Shown here one piece after another: positions 62,121-64,000 of a DNA stretch of 64,000 nt. Numbering within the stretch: the stretch's first letter is position 1; each line of letters starts with the position of its first letter. Both the position numbers and the translations under genes were made by a program. The DNA comes from Burkholderiales bacterium (GTDB lineage Bacteria; Pseudomonadota; Gammaproteobacteria; Burkholderiales; UBA11063): positions 1 to 64,000 of the forward strand of contig JAQUVM010000001.1 in NCBI GenBank assembly GCA_028693355.1, given 5' to 3'. The notes under the pieces were generated by a model. That model ran no database searches, was not told the origin of the DNA, and was given only the letters and a program-made list of their open reading frames with translations.

Positions 62121-62295
62121 GGGATTTGAGTATTAATCCCATATTGAAGGATTTTTTTGTTTCATTAGTATCATTATCTGCTTCTGTCAAAGTTCCAATT
62201 AACGTATTATTCTGAATAACACATAATTAAGATTGATAGAACACCTATCATTAAATATATGCTTAATGTAATAATTAAAATTGAAAGATAAACAA

Positions 62296-62889
62296 ATGTG
62301 GATAAAAGAAGTTGAATTAATTGGTGAACATGTAAAGCTAGTGCCATTAGATTATAGCCGTGTTGATGAGTTAGAAGCTGCACTAGTGGATGGTGATGTT
62401 TATAAAATATGGTACACATCTATGCCACAGCCAAAACAAATCGCCGTAGAAATTGATAAACGCTTACAGTGGAAAGCTGAAGGATTTATGCAGCCATTTA
62501 TGGTAATTAATACAAAAACAAATCAAGCAGTTGGCATGACTGCATTTTGCCGAATAGATGAAGCTAATCGTCGGGTGGAAATTGGTTATACATGGTATGG
62601 TAAAAGTGTCCAAAAAACATCATTAAATACTGAGGCTAAATTATTATTACTTAGTCATGCTTTTGAGAATCTAAATGCGGTAGCTGTAGAATTTAGAACT
62701 AATCAATACAATTTTCAAAGTCGTCAGGCAATAGAACGATTAGGTGCTAAATTAGATGGTGTGCTTCGTAGTGCTAGAGTATACTCAGATGGTACAACAT
62801 GTGATGGTTATGTCTATAGTATATTACATAATGAATGGTCGGGAGTTAAGAAGAATCTACTCTATAAATTAAATGATTGTTATAAATAA
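62296..62889 (+). CDS. GNAT-family N-acetyltransferase (RimJ/RimL-like)
   Basis: The 197-residue protein is a GNAT acetyltransferase. EHVKLVPLDYSRVDEL opens the fold, GMTAFCRIDEANRRVEIGYT precedes the acyl-CoA site, and AVAVEFRTNQYNFQSRQAIE with RLGAKLDG is the RimJ/RimL-type C-terminus. These enzymes acetylate amino groups of proteins, amino acids or drugs. The frame opens at a TTG at 62281; the ATG at 62296 is preferred. A second GNAT gene follows after 26 bp, likely in one operon. Substrate unknown. Confidence 0.85.
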   Translation: MWIKEVELIGEHVKLVPLDYSRVDELEAALVDGDVYKIWYTSMPQPKQIAVEIDKRLQWKAEGFMQPFMVINTKTNQAVGMTAFCRIDEANRRVEIGYTWYGKSVQKTSLNTEAKLLLLSHAFENLNAVAVEFRTNQYNFQSRQAIERLGAKLDGVLRSARVYSDGTTCDGYVYSILHNEWSGVKKNLLYKLNDCYK

Positions 62890-62915
62890 TTAGCTTCAAT
62901 ATAAGGTGGTAGATA

Positions 62916-63422
62916 ATGGGTATAGAGATTGCAAAAATATTGTCTGAAGCAGAAATTACAGAGTGTATAAATCTAACTAAACAAGCTGTGGGTTATATGG
63001 CATCAATTGGTTTTATGCTTGATTCTACTACTCAGGATTATTTAGATTATTGGGTAAATATATCTAATAATCTAAATGATAACAATATTTTATTTTTATA
63101 CAAGATTAATAATAAAATAGTTGGAACAGTTCAATTAATAATCTCTTGTAAATTAAATGGTAAGCATCGTGCCCAAGTGGCAAAATTGATTGTTGATAGA
63201 AGTTATCAAAATCAAGGGATCGCATCTAAATTAATGCTTGAGTTAGAGAAATTTGCTTTTTTAAAAGATATAACTTTATTAGTTCTAGATACTCAAACTG
63301 ATTCATATGCTGAAAAATTTTATTTAAAACATAATTGGATGTTATCAGGACTTATTCCTAATTATGCCAAAATGCCAAATGGCGATTTATCTAGTACCAG
63401 TGTTTTTCATAAAATATTATAA
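62916..63422 (+). CDS. GNAT-family N-acetyltransferase
   Basis: The 168-residue protein has the GNAT core: ILFLYKINNKIVGTVQLI, then AQVAKLIVDRSYQNQGIASK with LMLELEKFA, the pyrophosphate-binding loop being QNQGIAS. It is more distant from RimJ/RimL and lies 26 bp after the first GNAT gene, so it was perhaps acquired or duplicated separately. The start codon has the ribosome-binding site AAGGTGG. It converges with the potD-like gene. Substrate unknown; toxin or drug acetylation are both possible. Confidence 0.82.
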   Translation: MGIEIAKILSEAEITECINLTKQAVGYMASIGFMLDSTTQDYLDYWVNISNNLNDNNILFLYKINNKIVGTVQLIISCKLNGKHRAQVAKLIVDRSYQNQGIASKLMLELEKFAFLKDITLLVLDTQTDSYAEKFYLKHNWMLSGLIPNYAKMPNGDLSSTSVFHKIL

Positions 63423-63427
63423 CCTAT

Positions 63428-64000
63428 TTAATGACAGCTACCATTTAATTGAATTTCAAGCCAAGTTTCGTTTAACCATATTCTAATTTTTGGACTATAT
63501 GCCTTAAAGGTGTGCATTTTACTCATATCTTTAGGGTATATCCAATCCATTGCTTTTATTTCTGGGCTAACGCTTTTTAGTGCTTCGGTATTCATGATAC
63601 TAGCACCTGTATCTGTAGTTAGCTCTAGAGCACTTTTTGGTAATAATGCATAGTTAATGAATTTGTAGGCTGCATCAGTATTTTTAACAGAAGCTGGTAT
63701 AACAAGATTATCTAATTCGTATAAGTTACCTTCTTTTTGCATCATTGTGCCAATATTAATCTCTTGCTTACTATCTTTCATATCTTCTAGTGTTTTAAAA
63801 ATATCTACAGAGTAACTCATTGCAACGTAGATACCGCCATTTGCTAAGTTTCTTGTGTATGAATCACTATCAAATCTTTTCCAATATGGAGCTGCTTTTA
63901 AAATCGTATCTCGCGCTTGAATCAAATCTTTCATATCACTAGAGTTCGGATCTTTACCTAGATATAATAGCGCAGCTGCAAACACGTTACGTGGAGAATC
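63428..64000 (-). CDS. Spermidine/putrescine-binding protein, C-terminal part (PotD/PotF-like)
   Basis: The gene begins outside the right edge; the frame stays open to 64000 and reads DSPRNVFAAALLYLGKDPNS at the edge, a sequence typical of PotD/PotF. The following NLANGGIYVAMSYSVDIFKT, IPASVKNTDAAYKFINYALL and DWIYPKDM fit the polyamine-binding ABC component. These proteins bind spermidine or putrescine in the periplasm for the PotABC permease. Codon 63985 is an internal GTG and not the true start. It converges with the second GNAT gene, 5 bp away. Confidence 0.85.
   Translation of the reverse strand, partial: DSPRNVFAAALLYLGKDPNSSDMKDLIQARDTILKAAPYWKRFDSDSYTRNLANGGIYVAMSYSVDIFKTLEDMKDSKQEINIGTMMQKEGNLYELDNLVIPASVKNTDAAYKFINYALLPKSALELTTDTGASIMNTEALKSVSPEIKAMDWIYPKDMSKMHTFKAYSPKIRIWLNETWLEIQLNGSCH

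Noticed and set aside
1-64000. tRNA, rRNA, riboswitch or CRISPR features
   Set aside because: I looked for T-loop motifs, rRNA-like blocks and regularly spaced short repeats on both strands and saw none; short or divergent examples could be missed without a covariance search.

Overview
The window reads as chromosome of a Gram-negative, AT-rich betaproteobacterium, most likely in the order Neisseriales. KDO and heptosyltransferases (waaA, waaC) and gmhB show a lipopolysaccharide maker. The betaproteobacterial-type RppH N-terminus, the rsmB-ntrY-ntrX run and the yraN plus BON-lipoprotein pairing fit Neisseriales. An AT-rich free-living relative such as Aquella is a guess. No rRNA, tRNA or CRISPR array was recognised.

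Layout. 1-19.8 kb is mostly housekeeping: a partial leucine-rich-repeat protein, hemB, phaB, an ElyC-like protein, a LysR/AEC-transporter pair, ung, hemE-rppH, then the glyS-gmhB-plsC-rsmE-ABC-ispB-patB run, marC and an oppA-like lipoprotein. 19.8-29.4 kb is accessory: large surface lipoproteins, an IS3-family scar, a regulator made of two tandem copies of one module, and an SMR pump. 29.4-37.2 kb returns to core genes (gabD, yraN, two BON lipoproteins, sdaA, waaA). 37.3-40.1 kb holds a decayed reverse transcriptase beside a chimeric DUF1554 lipoprotein. 40.3-48.9 kb is the origin region: waaC, an AT-rich non-coding segment with five perfect DnaA boxes, then fpr, a SIMPL protein, rsmB, ntrY, ntrX and cysS. 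One perfect and two near-perfect parS sites lie within about 7 kb. 49-64 kb mixes metabolism (a prolyl oligopeptidase lipoprotein, a thiamine-diphosphate decarboxylase, an aminotransferase, an MFS pump), a broken hipBA locus, a large deaminase resembling anti-phage dCTP deaminases, a DUF3443 protein with pepsin-like motifs, two GNAT acetyltransferases and the end of a potD-like gene.

Themes. (1) The stretch at 41.2-41.8 kb looks like oriC, with genes diverging from it and no dnaA beside it. (2) A palindromic intergenic repeat of about 130 bp occurs at five places, each between genes of the same direction; changes on both sides keep its central inverted repeat. (3) Three lipoproteins share an N-terminal module but carry different C-terminal display domains (NHL-like blades, kelch blades, DUF1554). 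(4) Decay is frequent: reverse transcriptase, HipA, a LuxR-type regulator, an IS3 transposase and a small exported protein are all broken. (5) Several genes depart from family norms: NtrX without its AAA+ domain, a deaminase with a long unassigned N-terminus, and the duplicated regulator.
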